From contig QANZ01032720.1 of assembly GCA_003254925.1 (NCBI GenBank), positions 80,904 through 144,903 of the forward strand: a stretch of 64,000 nucleotides of DNA, written 5' to 3'. The notes beneath the pieces were generated by a model. That model was not told the origin of the DNA, made no database searches, and saw nothing but the letters and a program-made list of their open reading frames with translations. The stretch comes from Chamaecrista fasciculata (taxonomy: Eukaryota > Streptophyta > Magnoliopsida > Fabales > Fabaceae). Below, piece after piece: positions 34,685 to 44,266 of the stretch (position 1 is its first letter; the number at the start of each line of letters is the position of its first letter). The position numbers and the translations under genes are program-made.

Positions 34685-35380
34685 TCATTTGGATAAAATC
34701 ATGAGATCTCCTCTTTTCCTTTGGTCCATTGTGTGTTCTTTACATTTTGGGAATGACAGTGGAAACGTGGGAAAGGGGAAGAGAAGACAGGGACCAAATT
34801 GGTGAAATTGTGGAGAAGAGAGGAAACCAATTCTGAAATTGGACCATGGTGAGAGACAAAGCATGAGACTCGGTTTTCTTTGGGTAAAATACCCAAAAGC
34901 CCCTTTAAGTGTATTTTGTTTCTCAAACCTGCCCTTTCTTGTACACTTATTCACCAAATTGCCATTATGCTCCTTCACTAATTCCTCTTCCTCGTCGTCT
35001 CGAATCGGCTCTCGCAGAGCCACGCTTAGCTCGCCGATGGTCACGCGGTCGATCCACTTCTGAATCTCGGACTCGATTGCGCCGGCGATTTTGGAGGCGG
35101 AGTGATTGGAGACTTTGCGAGAGACGAAAGAGCGAAGACTGAGATGGCTTCCTCTCTTGGTGTTTCTGAGAGAATCGACGAGATTCTTGAGATCAGTGAG
35201 ATGGCGAGAAAGAGAAGAGAGGTTAGGGTCGTCGGAGAAGATGGTGTCGGATTCTGTGTGAAGCTCTAAGAGAGCTTTAATGGCGGCGGAGTTGGGGTCG
35301 TCAGAGATGAGGCTAGGGTTGGCTTGTAAGTCATGAGAAGCTTGTTTGAGAACTTGGAAGAGTTCTAGAATATTTTGCAA
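34685..35380 (-). CDS. Captured gene fragment inside the foldback element, 231 codons
   Basis: An open frame with plant-gene codon use and GC content for its first ~135 residues: ILELFQVLKQASHDLQANPS, then SRKVSNHSASKIAGAIESEI and QKWIDRVTIGELSVALRE. The remainder (after EEEELVKEHNG) looks like intron or UTR read-through. From memory it resembles the N-terminal helical region of plant ARM-repeat or U-box-like proteins, but I cannot name the parent. The start codon lies in the element's inverted arm, so the frame is partly transposon-derived. No introns are visible. Probably a captured exon and not an independent gene; expression is unknown. Confidence 0.4.
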   Translation of the reverse strand: MQNILELFQVLKQASHDLQANPSLISDDPNSAAIKALLELHTESDTIFSDDPNLSSLSRHLTDLKNLVDSLRNTKRGSHLSLRSFVSRKVSNHSASKIAGAIESEIQKWIDRVTIGELSVALREPIRDDEEEELVKEHNGNLVNKCTRKGRFEKQNTLKGAFGYFTQRKPSLMLCLSPWSNFRIGFLSSPQFHQFGPCLLFPFPTFPLSFPKCKEHTMDQRKRGDLMILSK

Positions 35381-35507
35381 ACTTTTTTTGTGAGCTAGGG
35401 ACTAAAATGAAGGAAGTTTGAAGGTTTCTGGACTTATCTGCAGTTTGTGAGCTAGGGACTAAAATAAGAGGAAGAGGATTTGAGAAAAAAAAAAAAAGTC
35501 AGGTTAG

Positions 35508-35532
35508 GGTGCACGTGATAATCACGTGCACC
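35508..35532. promoter_or_regulatory. 25-bp palindrome with two G-boxes in one element arm
   Basis: GGTGCACGTGAT, a single A, then ATCACGTGCACC. CACGTG occurs at 35,512-35,517 and 35,523-35,528. The opposite arm of the transposon lacks it, so it was gained in one arm or lost from the other. It could bind bHLH or bZIP factors or act as a hairpin. Confidence 0.5.
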
Positions 35533-35681
35533 GTTATTTTTAACAGCCAAAACCACCTAGACCCCATTTTGCAAACGGCGTAAACCTCAGGCCCCAATTT
35601 GAAACTTTTCAAACCACATGTACCCTATCTGAAACGGGGCCAAACCACAGGACCCTATTTTGTAATTTACCCTTTTTTTTA

Positions 35682-36066
35682 TCTCAATTAGATCATAATT
35701 AGAACTACCTTGGCCAATCTATCAACGTACTTGGATCCTCTGTAATTGGAATTCATAAATTTCTCAGTACTTAGGCAATTTTCAGGGACTAAATTGTGAA
35801 ATGAGCTTCTAATTTTAAAGAAACTCAACATTTGATTTTTCTAATTCAATCTGTTTGTCTCACAATTACAGAAAAATGCAGAGGACAAAATTCAGAGATC
35901 CAAATTCATCTATAAACACCGTGCCGTTGGATCCATTAGACTTTTGAGCGTCCACCGTATCGAATCAGTACCGTTTCTTCATAAAGATTGTTTGGTTTTG
36001 TTCTTCACTCTGTTTCCATGGTTGCTGTGATGATTATGTGGCAATTGAATTGGCAATTTTTTTTTT
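35682..36066. other. Short intergenic stretch, nothing recognised
   Basis: AT-rich sequence between two transposons. It has no open frame of interest. Confidence 0.5.
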
Positions 36067-36067
36067 T

Positions 36068-36240
36068 GGGTAAATTATAAATTAAGTACCTAGGCCAAAT
36101 CTCACATCACTGTCGTGTGGTTTGAAAAATTACACTTTAGGTACCTGAGATATGCACCGTTTAGCAATTAGGGTACCTGTGTTTTTGTTCCGTTGATAAG
36201 TCTGATTTTAGGCCGACTTTTAGGGGGTATTTTATCTATA
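36068..36240. mobile_element. Left arm of a foldback element running towards the gap
   Basis: It starts GGGTAAATTATAAATTAAGT and carries TGTGGTTTGAAAAATTACAC and TTTAGGTACCTGAGATATGC units, as in the other GGGTAAATT elements. The mirror arm is not found before or just after the N-run, so it is probably inside the gap or lost. Confidence 0.5.
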
Positions 36241-36474
36241 TTTGAATATTATATCTAAAGATTTACCCCCAAAATATCATAGATTTTGGATTATCTCTCA
36301 ATCTTCAAATCAAATTGAAAATGTGATATATTCTTAGATTGATTTTTTATTTGGTAAATATCATGTTTATAAGTTAGGATTTGGTACTTGTTTAAATCTT
36401 TAGTTTGCCTTGCAGATAAGGAAAGATCCTCAAAATCCTTTGAAATCAACAACAAAAAGATATTTTCTGATTTG

Positions 36475-36827
36475 CATACGTCTTGCTCAAATGTTATGCA
36501 GATTCTGAAGTTTCAAGCTAAAATGTTGCATACGTCTTGCCCAAAGATTATGCAGATTCTGAAGTTTCAAGCTAAAATGTTGCATACGTCTTGCCCAAGA
36601 CTTACGCACAGAAGCTGCAATCTAAAAAGAGGAGTACAATAGAAGACATCTTAGCTTGACAAATCAATAAGAACATCTAGCGTTATGTTTACAAATCAAT
36701 TAGACAACCGAAGTTTCAAGCTAAGATGTCTTCTATTGTACGCCTCTTTTTAGATTGCAGCTTCTGTGCGTAAGTCTTGGGCAAGACGTATGCAACATTT
36801 TAGCTTGAAACTTCAGAATCTGCATAA
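36475..36827. repeat. 54-bp tandem repeat plus long inverted repeat next to the gap
   Basis: Two and a half head-to-tail units of 54 bp start at 36,475 (GCATACGTCTTGCTCAAATG). Because 54 is a multiple of three, the plus strand stays open as an 18-residue repeat (HTSC-MQILKFQAKML). The stretch from about 36,500 to 36,660 is then mirrored at about 36,710-36,827. For example, CTTACGCACAGAAGCTGCAA is matched by TTGCAGCTTCTGTGCGTAAG. Only about 50 bp of loop separate the arms. The right arm runs into the N-run, so the palindrome is probably the cause of the assembly break. Confidence 0.75.
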
Positions 36828-37411
36828 NNNNNNNNNNNNNNNNNNNNNNNNNNNNNNNNNNNNNNNNNNNNNNNNNNNNNNNNNNNNNNNNNNNNNNNNN
36901 NNNNNNNNNNNNNNNNNNNNNNNNNNNNNNNNNNNNNNNNNNNNNNNNNNNNNNNNNNNNNNNNNNNNNNNNNNNNNNNNNNNNNNNNNNNNNNNNNNNN
37001 NNNNNNNNNNNNNNNNNNNNNNNNNNNNNNNNNNNNNNNNNNNNNNNNNNNNNNNNNNNNNNNNNNNNNNNNNNNNNNNNNNNNNNNNNNNNNNNNNNNN
37101 NNNNNNNNNNNNNNNNNNNNNNNNNNNNNNNNNNNNNNNNNNNNNNNNNNNNNNNNNNNNNNNNNNNNNNNNNNNNNNNNNNNNNNNNNNNNNNNNNNNN
37201 NNNNNNNNNNNNNNNNNNNNNNNNNNNNNNNNNNNNNNNNNNNNNNNNNNNNNNNNNNNNNNNNNNNNNNNNNNNNNNNNNNNNNNNNNNNNNNNNNNNN
37301 NNNNNNNNNNNNNNNNNNNNNNNNNNNNNNNNNNNNNNNNNNNNNNNNNNNNNNNNNNNNNNNNNNNNNNNNNNNNNNNNNNNNNNNNNNNNNNNNNNNN
37401 NNNNNNNNNNN
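36828..37411. other. Assembly gap (584 N)
   Basis: Unknown bases. Any open frame reported through it is meaningless. It lies in the right arm of the palindrome described just upstream. Confidence 0.99.
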
Positions 37412-37494
37412 ATGTAAAATTACAAAATTGCCATTATTCATATTTTATTATTTTAAAATATATATAATAGGTAATTATAGGTAGTTGAGTAGGG

Positions 37495-37690
37495 ATATGT
37501 TAGTAATTTTAGAAGATAAAGGAGAGATAAAGGAGAGATAAAGGAATGATAAAGGAGGAAAATAAAGGAGGTGGAGATAAAGGTGAAACAAACACCTATT
37601 GTTACTGTAGCTCTGGTAGTAAAGGAGTACTGGGAGATAAATGAGGATAAAGGGAGATAAAGGAGGTTTAACTGCACATCCAAACGGGGC
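37495..37690. repeat. Purine-rich GAGATAAAGGA tract
   Basis: About ten irregular copies of 'GATAAAGGAG', interrupted by a CACCTATTGTTACTGTAGC segment and followed by CACATCCAAACGGGGCC. This looks like the end of a hAT- or PIF-type non-autonomous element; the other end may be in the gap. Confidence 0.4.
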
Positions 37691-37728
37691 CTAAGTTGCA
37701 AATATTGTTGAACTATAAAAACAAATAA

Positions 37729-38719
37729 GGCAAAAGATCTCTTCGTGTCCCTAACGTTTGGGGTCAGTTTCAATTATGCCCCTAACGTTTATTTTGTGTC
37801 AGTTATGCCCCCAACGTTTCACATTGGTGTCAATTATACCCTAACCTCAATTTTTTTTGGGCCAAAGTATTATTTTGGTCCCTCAAATTTGCTCAAAGTT
37901 TCGTTTTGGTCCCTCAATTCGAAGAATCATCATCTTCACTACCACCATCACCACACCACACCACCACCACCACCATCGGAAGCACTGTTCACCCGCCGAA
38001 AAACTCCATTTTCGCACCATTCTGAGCTTCGTTTTGTTCATCTCTTTCACGGGGTTTGATTACAGGACACCAGAAAATCGATTTCATGTATTAATTTCTA
38101 AGATTGAACTAAAAAACACACAAAAGCCGAAGAACACAGGCCAAAACGAACCCTAACTGGACCATTTTGAAAAACTCAAAAAACCGAGCTTTTTCTTCAA
38201 ACTTTGTTTGGGGAAATGATCCTTAGGTTCCAGAAATAAAACCCCAACAATTAATTTCAAGAAACATACACGATTGAGCCAAGACTATGCTTTTTTTCAA
38301 ACTTTGTTTTGGTTCGTGTTCTTCACCTTTTGTGTGTTTTTTAGTTCAATCTTAAAAATTAATACATGAAATCGATTGTATGGTGTCTTGTAATCAAAAC
38401 TCGTGAAAGAGATGAACAAAATGGAGCTCCGGATGGTGCAAAAATGGAGTTTTTCCGGCGAGTGAACAATGCTTCTAATGGTGGTGGTGGTGGTGGTGAT
38501 GGTGGCAGTGAAGATGATGATTCTTTGAGTTAAGGGACCAAAACGAAACTTTGAGCAAACTTGAGGGACCAAAATAAGACTTTCGCCCAAAAAAAAATTG
38601 AGGTTAGGGTATAATTGACACCAATGTGAAACGTTGGGGACATAACTGACACAAAATAAACGTTATGAGCATAACTGAAACTTACCTCAAACGTTAGGGG
38701 CACCAAGAGGTTTTTTGCC
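37729..38719. mobile_element. Mutator-like foldback element with compound arms, 991 bp
   Basis: Outer ends GGCAAAAGATCTCTT and GGTTTTTTGCC sit between exact 9-bp direct repeats AACAAATAA (37,720-37,728 and 38,720-38,728). The outer arms hold units such as AATTATGCCCCTAACGTTTA. Inside them a second pair of arms starts GGGCCAAAGTATTATTTTGG, like the element at 7,378, and continues into ACCACCACCACCACCATCGG and gene-like sequence. Both arm layers share one centre near 38,220, so nearly the whole element folds back. No transposase. Confidence 0.85.
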
Positions 38720-38799
38720 AACAAATAAAAGTATAAGTGATCTTATTAGTAGGATGAAATTCATCACCGATCTTAGTGTTGCAAACAAATTATTTACCA

Positions 38800-40615
38800 T
38801 TTTTTTTAAAAAAAAGTAATAGTTATATAAGAAAGGTGATACATATGTAGGTGCTAACAATTAAAACTTGAAGCACCACCCCAAACTTCTCTAACATAAT
38901 CATTATCGTCATAAAAGGACCAAGACACTCTACAATGTCCCATTAGTCCAACTATGTCATTTCTCACCAGCCTTTCCTCTGCAGAACCCACCACATTGCT
39001 CAAAATATTAACAACCAGTCTAGAAGGGATACCTACACAAAGATCAGGGTTTAGATTCAAAAAATCAATAAAAAGATCTCTAATAAAAATCAACAAGGCT
39101 AGAGATTTAGAAGTGTAAGTATCCAGACATTTCTCGATCCATCTGAAAGCCACTTCCTGCCTAAACCAAATAGCAGCAAGCCAAACTTCATCTCTGCTTC
39201 TGCGGCATCCGAGTATCAAACACATAGAGGTTCTGCTAAAAATCTGACCTGGCCTTAGTACTGTCAAATTATTCTACATTCCCCTCTTATTTGGCAAATG
39301 ATTGTTAACAGAAAGAGCCGAAATATAGTTATTCACTGCGGTTTTGATTCTCTGTACAACATCCATCGGATTAAGCTTCATACCCCTCCAAACAACCTTA
39401 TCCCTTGTCTACCAAATAACATCCAAGGTGGTGAAAAACCAAATCAATAAGGTCATACCTTCCTCGCCTCCTTTCAAGCAAGATAGACATTGGAGTTTCA
39501 GCAACTCCACAATGTCATTTTCAGCAAAACAGTCCATTCTCATGGAGGGAGGAACCCCAAGCTAGACAGCCTTGGCAAAAACACAGCTTCTAAAAATTTG
39601 ATTGATGGGTTTGTCAGGGTAGTCAAAGATAAGGCAAGGGAACTGACCCGACATATGATGATTCTTTAGGACTTCATCGCAAGGAATGGCCAAGTTCAAA
39701 AGTTTCCAAATGAACATAAGAACCCGCATGAGAGCTTTGACCTTCCAGAAAGCCTTCCAAGGAAAATTGTGAATATTCCCAACACTTCCATACATGTCAT
39801 GAGCAAGTAAATTGTAGCCATCAGCGACAGTGTATACACTGCTTCTTCCTTTCGACCACACCAACCTGTCAGCTTTAAAAGCAGTCGGAATGAAGGTAGA
39901 AACTATAAAACGAGCTTCTACTGTACAATAGAGATTTAGAACTTTAGATCTATCCCAAGCATCTCCTCTTTCATTCAACAAATCATCCACATGAACCATG
40001 CCTCTTTCTACATTTGCAGGGTGAATCCAAAATCACTAGCAGGATCGATCGTATGTCCATTGCCCACATGCCATCTCAAGTGATCTCTAATCAAGTTGAC
40101 ATTCCTCTGCATACTCTTCCAACAGGCTGATTCAAGAGTTGAATTCTTGAACTCCAAATCAGAATTTTTTTTAACGTATTTATGCATAACCCACTGTGAA
40201 GACAAAGAGTTCGGTTTACTCACCACTCTCCATATCTGCTTTGACAAGAGAGCTTGATTAACTAGACTAAGATCACGCAAGCCTAACCCCTCATTCCTTG
40301 TATGTTTCCTTAGAACATTTTTCTTCATAAGATGTATCTTCTTCTCTTCACCCTTAAAACCCAAAAAGAAATCAGTAATAACATTATTCATTCTCTCTGT
40401 GTCTTTCTTCCTAAGCTGAAAATTCGACATCTTGTATATGGAATCAGATTACAGGACAAATTTAATGAGAGTACATCTACCATGAAACTTTCTACATATC
40501 AGACAAGTAGTGTTCATCTCAAATGTAAATTTCATAGACTCCTCCATCAATTTCTCAAAACATTGAATGCTTCTTGGCATAGTTGCTCATATCTGAATTG
40601 ATCTACGGTTGAAAC
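38800..40615 (-). mobile_element. L1-type LINE 3' fragment
   Basis: Minus-strand frames read, in order, KHTRNEGLGLRDLSLVNQAL with KQIWRVV (end of the reverse transcriptase region), WSKGRSSVYTVADGYNLL with FPWKAFWKVKALMRVLMFIW (zf-RVT), and WLAAIWFRQEV further on. This is the C-terminal half of a plant L1 ORF2, and it has several frame breaks. The reverse-transcriptase catalytic region is absent, so it is 5'-truncated and inactive. A mixed T and A run at 38,799-38,815 may mark the old A-tail. Confidence 0.8.
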
Positions 40616-40739
40616 ATAATCTTTTATAAGAAAAGACAAAATCTAGATAAAACATGGACATAAAATTTGACTTATTGAATTAAAAAACTAAAACAAAAGA
40701 TGAAGAATAAAAAGGAATTGTAATTATTACATTCTCTCC

Positions 40740-43700
40740 TTTTATAACTTAAAATGATGATGAAGAACCTGTGCGAAAAATTTAATTATTAAAAAAAATA
40801 TTCCTATAATTTTAAATACAACTGTTAAAGTTATAAATTTTATAAAAATATAACATAAGTGGGAATTGTTTATCGTTTTAATTTTGTTAAATGTCCCAAT
40901 AAAACATATATAAAGAAAGAGTTACTTTTTACGTCCACAATTACAAATATAATCTCAATAATCTGTTAAACTTTCAAATCATACTTTTGAAAATTACTAC
41001 TAATCTAGTGAATAAGAGACTATTGATATACTATTTTACGAGAAAATTAAAAAAATAAAATTTACGGTCAAATACAAAAAATACAAGTATGTAAATTTAT
41101 TAAGAAAATAATTTGGGTGAAATTGTTAAATAAATAAAGAAGACAATTATGCTTGAACGTCAAATAAACTTTCAACTAATCACACTTTTAAGTTATAAAA
41201 TATCTCAATAAATTGACATTGGACTTTCCATTTGACATTTTTATTCGTTTAAGGAAATTTTAGAAAGTATGGGAAAACATGAAGGTTAAAGGGTCAATTT
41301 GGTCCTAAATGTATGCCCTAATGTTTATTTTGGTCCATTATGTTTCAAAATGTTCAAATTGGTCCTAAATGTTGGCAAAATGATTCATTTTGGTCCTAAA
41401 TATTGGTAAAATATTTCATTTTGATCCAAAATTAATGAATTTGGCCATATTTCTCTCGTCTCTCATTTCAAGTTCAAAGGGCTTGTTAAGAGAACTCGTA
41501 GCTCTGAATTTGTCGCATTCTAATTTGAAACGAGAGAGATATGATTAACTTTGCTTATTTGATCATGAAATGAGCGATCTACTTTTAGAATCGATTTGAC
41601 CTCGTTTATTGACGATCCCAACTAGATAAAGAAAATATTATTTAAGAACAATACATAGAGCTAAAGCCGTCACGTTTGAACTTGAAACAAGTCATATCAA
41701 TAGTTTGAGACCAAAATGAAACTTTGTAAACATTTAGGACCAATTTGAACATTTTGAAACATAATAGACCAAAATGAACATTAGGGCATACATTTAGGAC
41801 CAAAATGACCCTTTAACTAAACATGAAAGACAATGATGTGGGTTTACCATTTTAATATGATTCATTGTATCTATAAAAAAAATTGATTCATTGTTCTAAA
41901 GGAAGACATATAAGAAAGATTTCAAAAAATAATAAGTTATTAATTAACATTTGCTAATGCCTAATAGAAAACATTTACCAACAAAAATAGAAAAATAATT
42001 TGCCAAAAATATACAAGTAAATTTATTAAGAAAATAATTCAAGTGAAATTGTTAAATAAAGAAGGCAATTAATTATGCTTAAACACCAAATAAATTTTCA
42101 ACAAATTAAACTTACAAGTTGTAAATATCTGAATAAATTGATCATTCCATTTGATATTTTTATAGATTAGCTTATAAAGAAAGGTTTTAAATTTAATAAT
42201 ACTTAACATTCAACATTTTCAAATATGATTAAAGTTTTCGGTAGACAGCCGTTTACCCTTAAGTAGAGGACCCGCAATAGAGGGATTAGTCATTGTTTCC
42301 GACGGTGTATACCCTTTGTTTATACAAAAAAAAAAAATGATTAAAGTTACAAATTTTGAAAGAGAAAAAAATATAACGCGAATAAGAATTGTATTATAAT
42401 TCTCTCGAGTGTTTAAAAAATACACGGAATCACATTTAAATATTAAGAAATTTTAATAATTTCAAATACAGTAGTTAAATTTATAAATTATATAAAAAAA
42501 TAACATAAATAAGAGTTTTTCTTATCGTTCCAATTTTGATAAATGTCCCGATATAACATATATAAGGAAATAGTCACATTTTAAGGTCATAAAATAATAG
42601 AAGCAACTATTATGAGAATTTCGAATAAGACCATCAAAATTATAAGTTTTAAGGAAAAATATAACACAAATATGAGTTATATATCGTAATATTTTAATTG
42701 AACATATAAAAGTAACACATAAAGAAAAGATCATATTTTACGTCTTGAATGCCTCAATATAATCTATATAAGGAAATAGTCGCATTTTAAGGTCAAAAAA
42801 TAACAGAAGCAACTACTATACGAATTTCGAATACGACCGTTAAATTACAAGTTTTAAAGAAAAACATAACATAAATAAGAATTATATAATTGAACGTATA
42901 AAAGTAACACATATAAAGAAAATATCATATTTTACATCTTGAATGTCTCGATACAATATATATAAGGAAACAGTTGCATTTTAAGGTCAAAAAATAATAG
43001 AAGCAACTATTATGAGAATTCCGAATACACCGTTAAAGTTACATGTTTTAAGGAGAAACATAATATAAATACGAGATATATATCACAATATCTTAATTGA
43101 ACATATAAAAGTAACACATATAAAAAAAAAATCATATTTTACATTCACAACTATAAATATAATTCTCACAAGTTCGAGTTAAACTTCACAAATTATAATT
43201 TTTAAAGTTACCGTTAATCTAATATGGATAAGACATTATCGATATATTGTTTCCTATTAATTTCATAAACTATTCATCAATAAAATAAAAGAATGCCTAT
43301 TTTAAATATGAAAAAATACCAACAAATTTTATTTTAAGGAAAGACAATTATGCTTAAACGCTACCTAAGGTCAAAAAATAATAGAAGCAACTACTATAAG
43401 AATTCCGAATACGACCGTTAAAGTTAAAAGTTTTAAGGAAAAACATAACATAAATCCGAGTTATAAATCGTAATATTTTAATTTAACATATTAAAGTACC
43501 ACATATAACAAAAAAGATCATATTTTACGTCTTGAATGTCTCGATATAACATATATAAGGAAATAGCCGCATTTTAATGTCATACAATAATAAAAACAAT
43601 TACTATGAAAATTTCGAATACGACCGTTAAAATTACAAATTTTAAGAAAAAACATACCATAAATAAGAGTTATATATCGTAATATTTTAATTCAACATAT

Positions 43701-43960
43701 AAAAGTAACACATATAAAGAAAAAAATCATATTTTACGCCCACAACCATAAATATAATTCGTACAAGTCCGAGTTAAACTTAAAAAATTATAGTTTTTAT
43801 AGTTTCGATATATCATTTTGTATTAATTTTATAAACTAATATGAAAAAGATAGAACCAAATTTATTTTTAAGGAAAGACAATTATTCTTAAAACACCACC
43901 AAAAAAAAAAAAAACCCCACACTTGTTAAGTTGAAAAATATCTCATATACATTGATCTTG
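40740..43960. repeat. Degenerate tandem array, ~200-bp units with a second ~235-bp unit type
   Basis: The unit marker 'TATATAAGGAAATAGTCGCA' plus TTTTAAGGTC recurs with AGGAAATAG at 42,565, 42,771, 42,965 and 43,558 (spacings 206, 194 and about three times 198). Each is followed by GAAGCAACTA and CGAATACGACCGTTAAA. A second unit type (ACAACTATAAATATAATTC through AAGACAATTATGCTTAAAC) occurs near 40,930, 43,140 and 43,735. Together they look like a small decayed higher-order array. A Mutator-like element sits inside it. The array ends about 300 bp before PHL. Confidence 0.7.
41284..41818. mobile_element. Mutator-like foldback element inside the tandem array, 535 bp
   Basis: Ends GGTTAAAGGGTCAATTTGGT and ACCAAAATGACCCTTTAACT are inverted. 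Exact 9-bp direct repeats AAACATGAA lie at 41,275-41,283 and 41,819-41,827. Arms show TTTTGGTCC and GGACCAAAATG units and ATGTATGCCCTAATGTTTAT with its inverse. It is a relative of 11,275-11,748, and is younger because the arms match better. Confidence 0.85.
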
Positions 43961-44266
43961 GACTTTCTAATTTGCATAAAGCTTAACTTCTCTTATAAGG
44001 AAGTAATAGAAATTTTGGATTCAGGACTCTTCTCTAATCTTATAAGTTATAACTAAACAGAATTTGCGTCGTCTTCACATTTTCTCTGCAAACAGCTTCA
44101 GCTATCTCCGCGTGTCTTTCGCTTCTCATGTTTTCAGTTAATTCTCTCTGATTCGTGGATGAATTCAACTGACATTCTTAGGGTTTTGTTTTTCCTTTTT
44201 ACTTTGTAATCGTTTTCTCAAATTTTTCACTGGTGCGCGGCAAATTCCTCTAGTGGATCCGTAATT

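Larger units (their letters stand above)
33975..35672. mobile_element. Pack-MULE-like foldback element carrying a gene fragment, 1.70 kb
   Basis: Ends GGGTAAATTACAAAATAGGG and its mirror (CCCTATTTTGTAATTTACCC) bound arms of about 290 bp. The arms carry TCCTGTGGTTTGG, AAATTGGGGCCTGAGGTTTA, then TTTAGTCCCTAGCTCACAAA in inverted order. The flanks are identical 9-mers TTTTTTTTA (33,966-33,974 and 35,673-35,681), a Mutator-length duplication although low in complexity. The inside is gene-like, with an ORF at 34,685-35,380 on the minus strand. The right arm alone contains a 25-bp palindrome with two G-boxes (35,508-35,532). No transposase. Confidence 0.8.

Noticed and set aside
36475-36600. CRISPR-like spaced repeats
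   Set aside because: The units are contiguous 54-bp tandem copies with no spacers, in a plant nuclear genome.
36766-37467. Long open frames on both strands through the N-run
   Set aside because: They consist almost only of unknown bases from the assembly gap.
37858-38590. An independent inner transposon nested in the 37,729-38,719 element
   Set aside because: Its flanks are inverted and not direct repeats, so a simple nested insertion is not supported.
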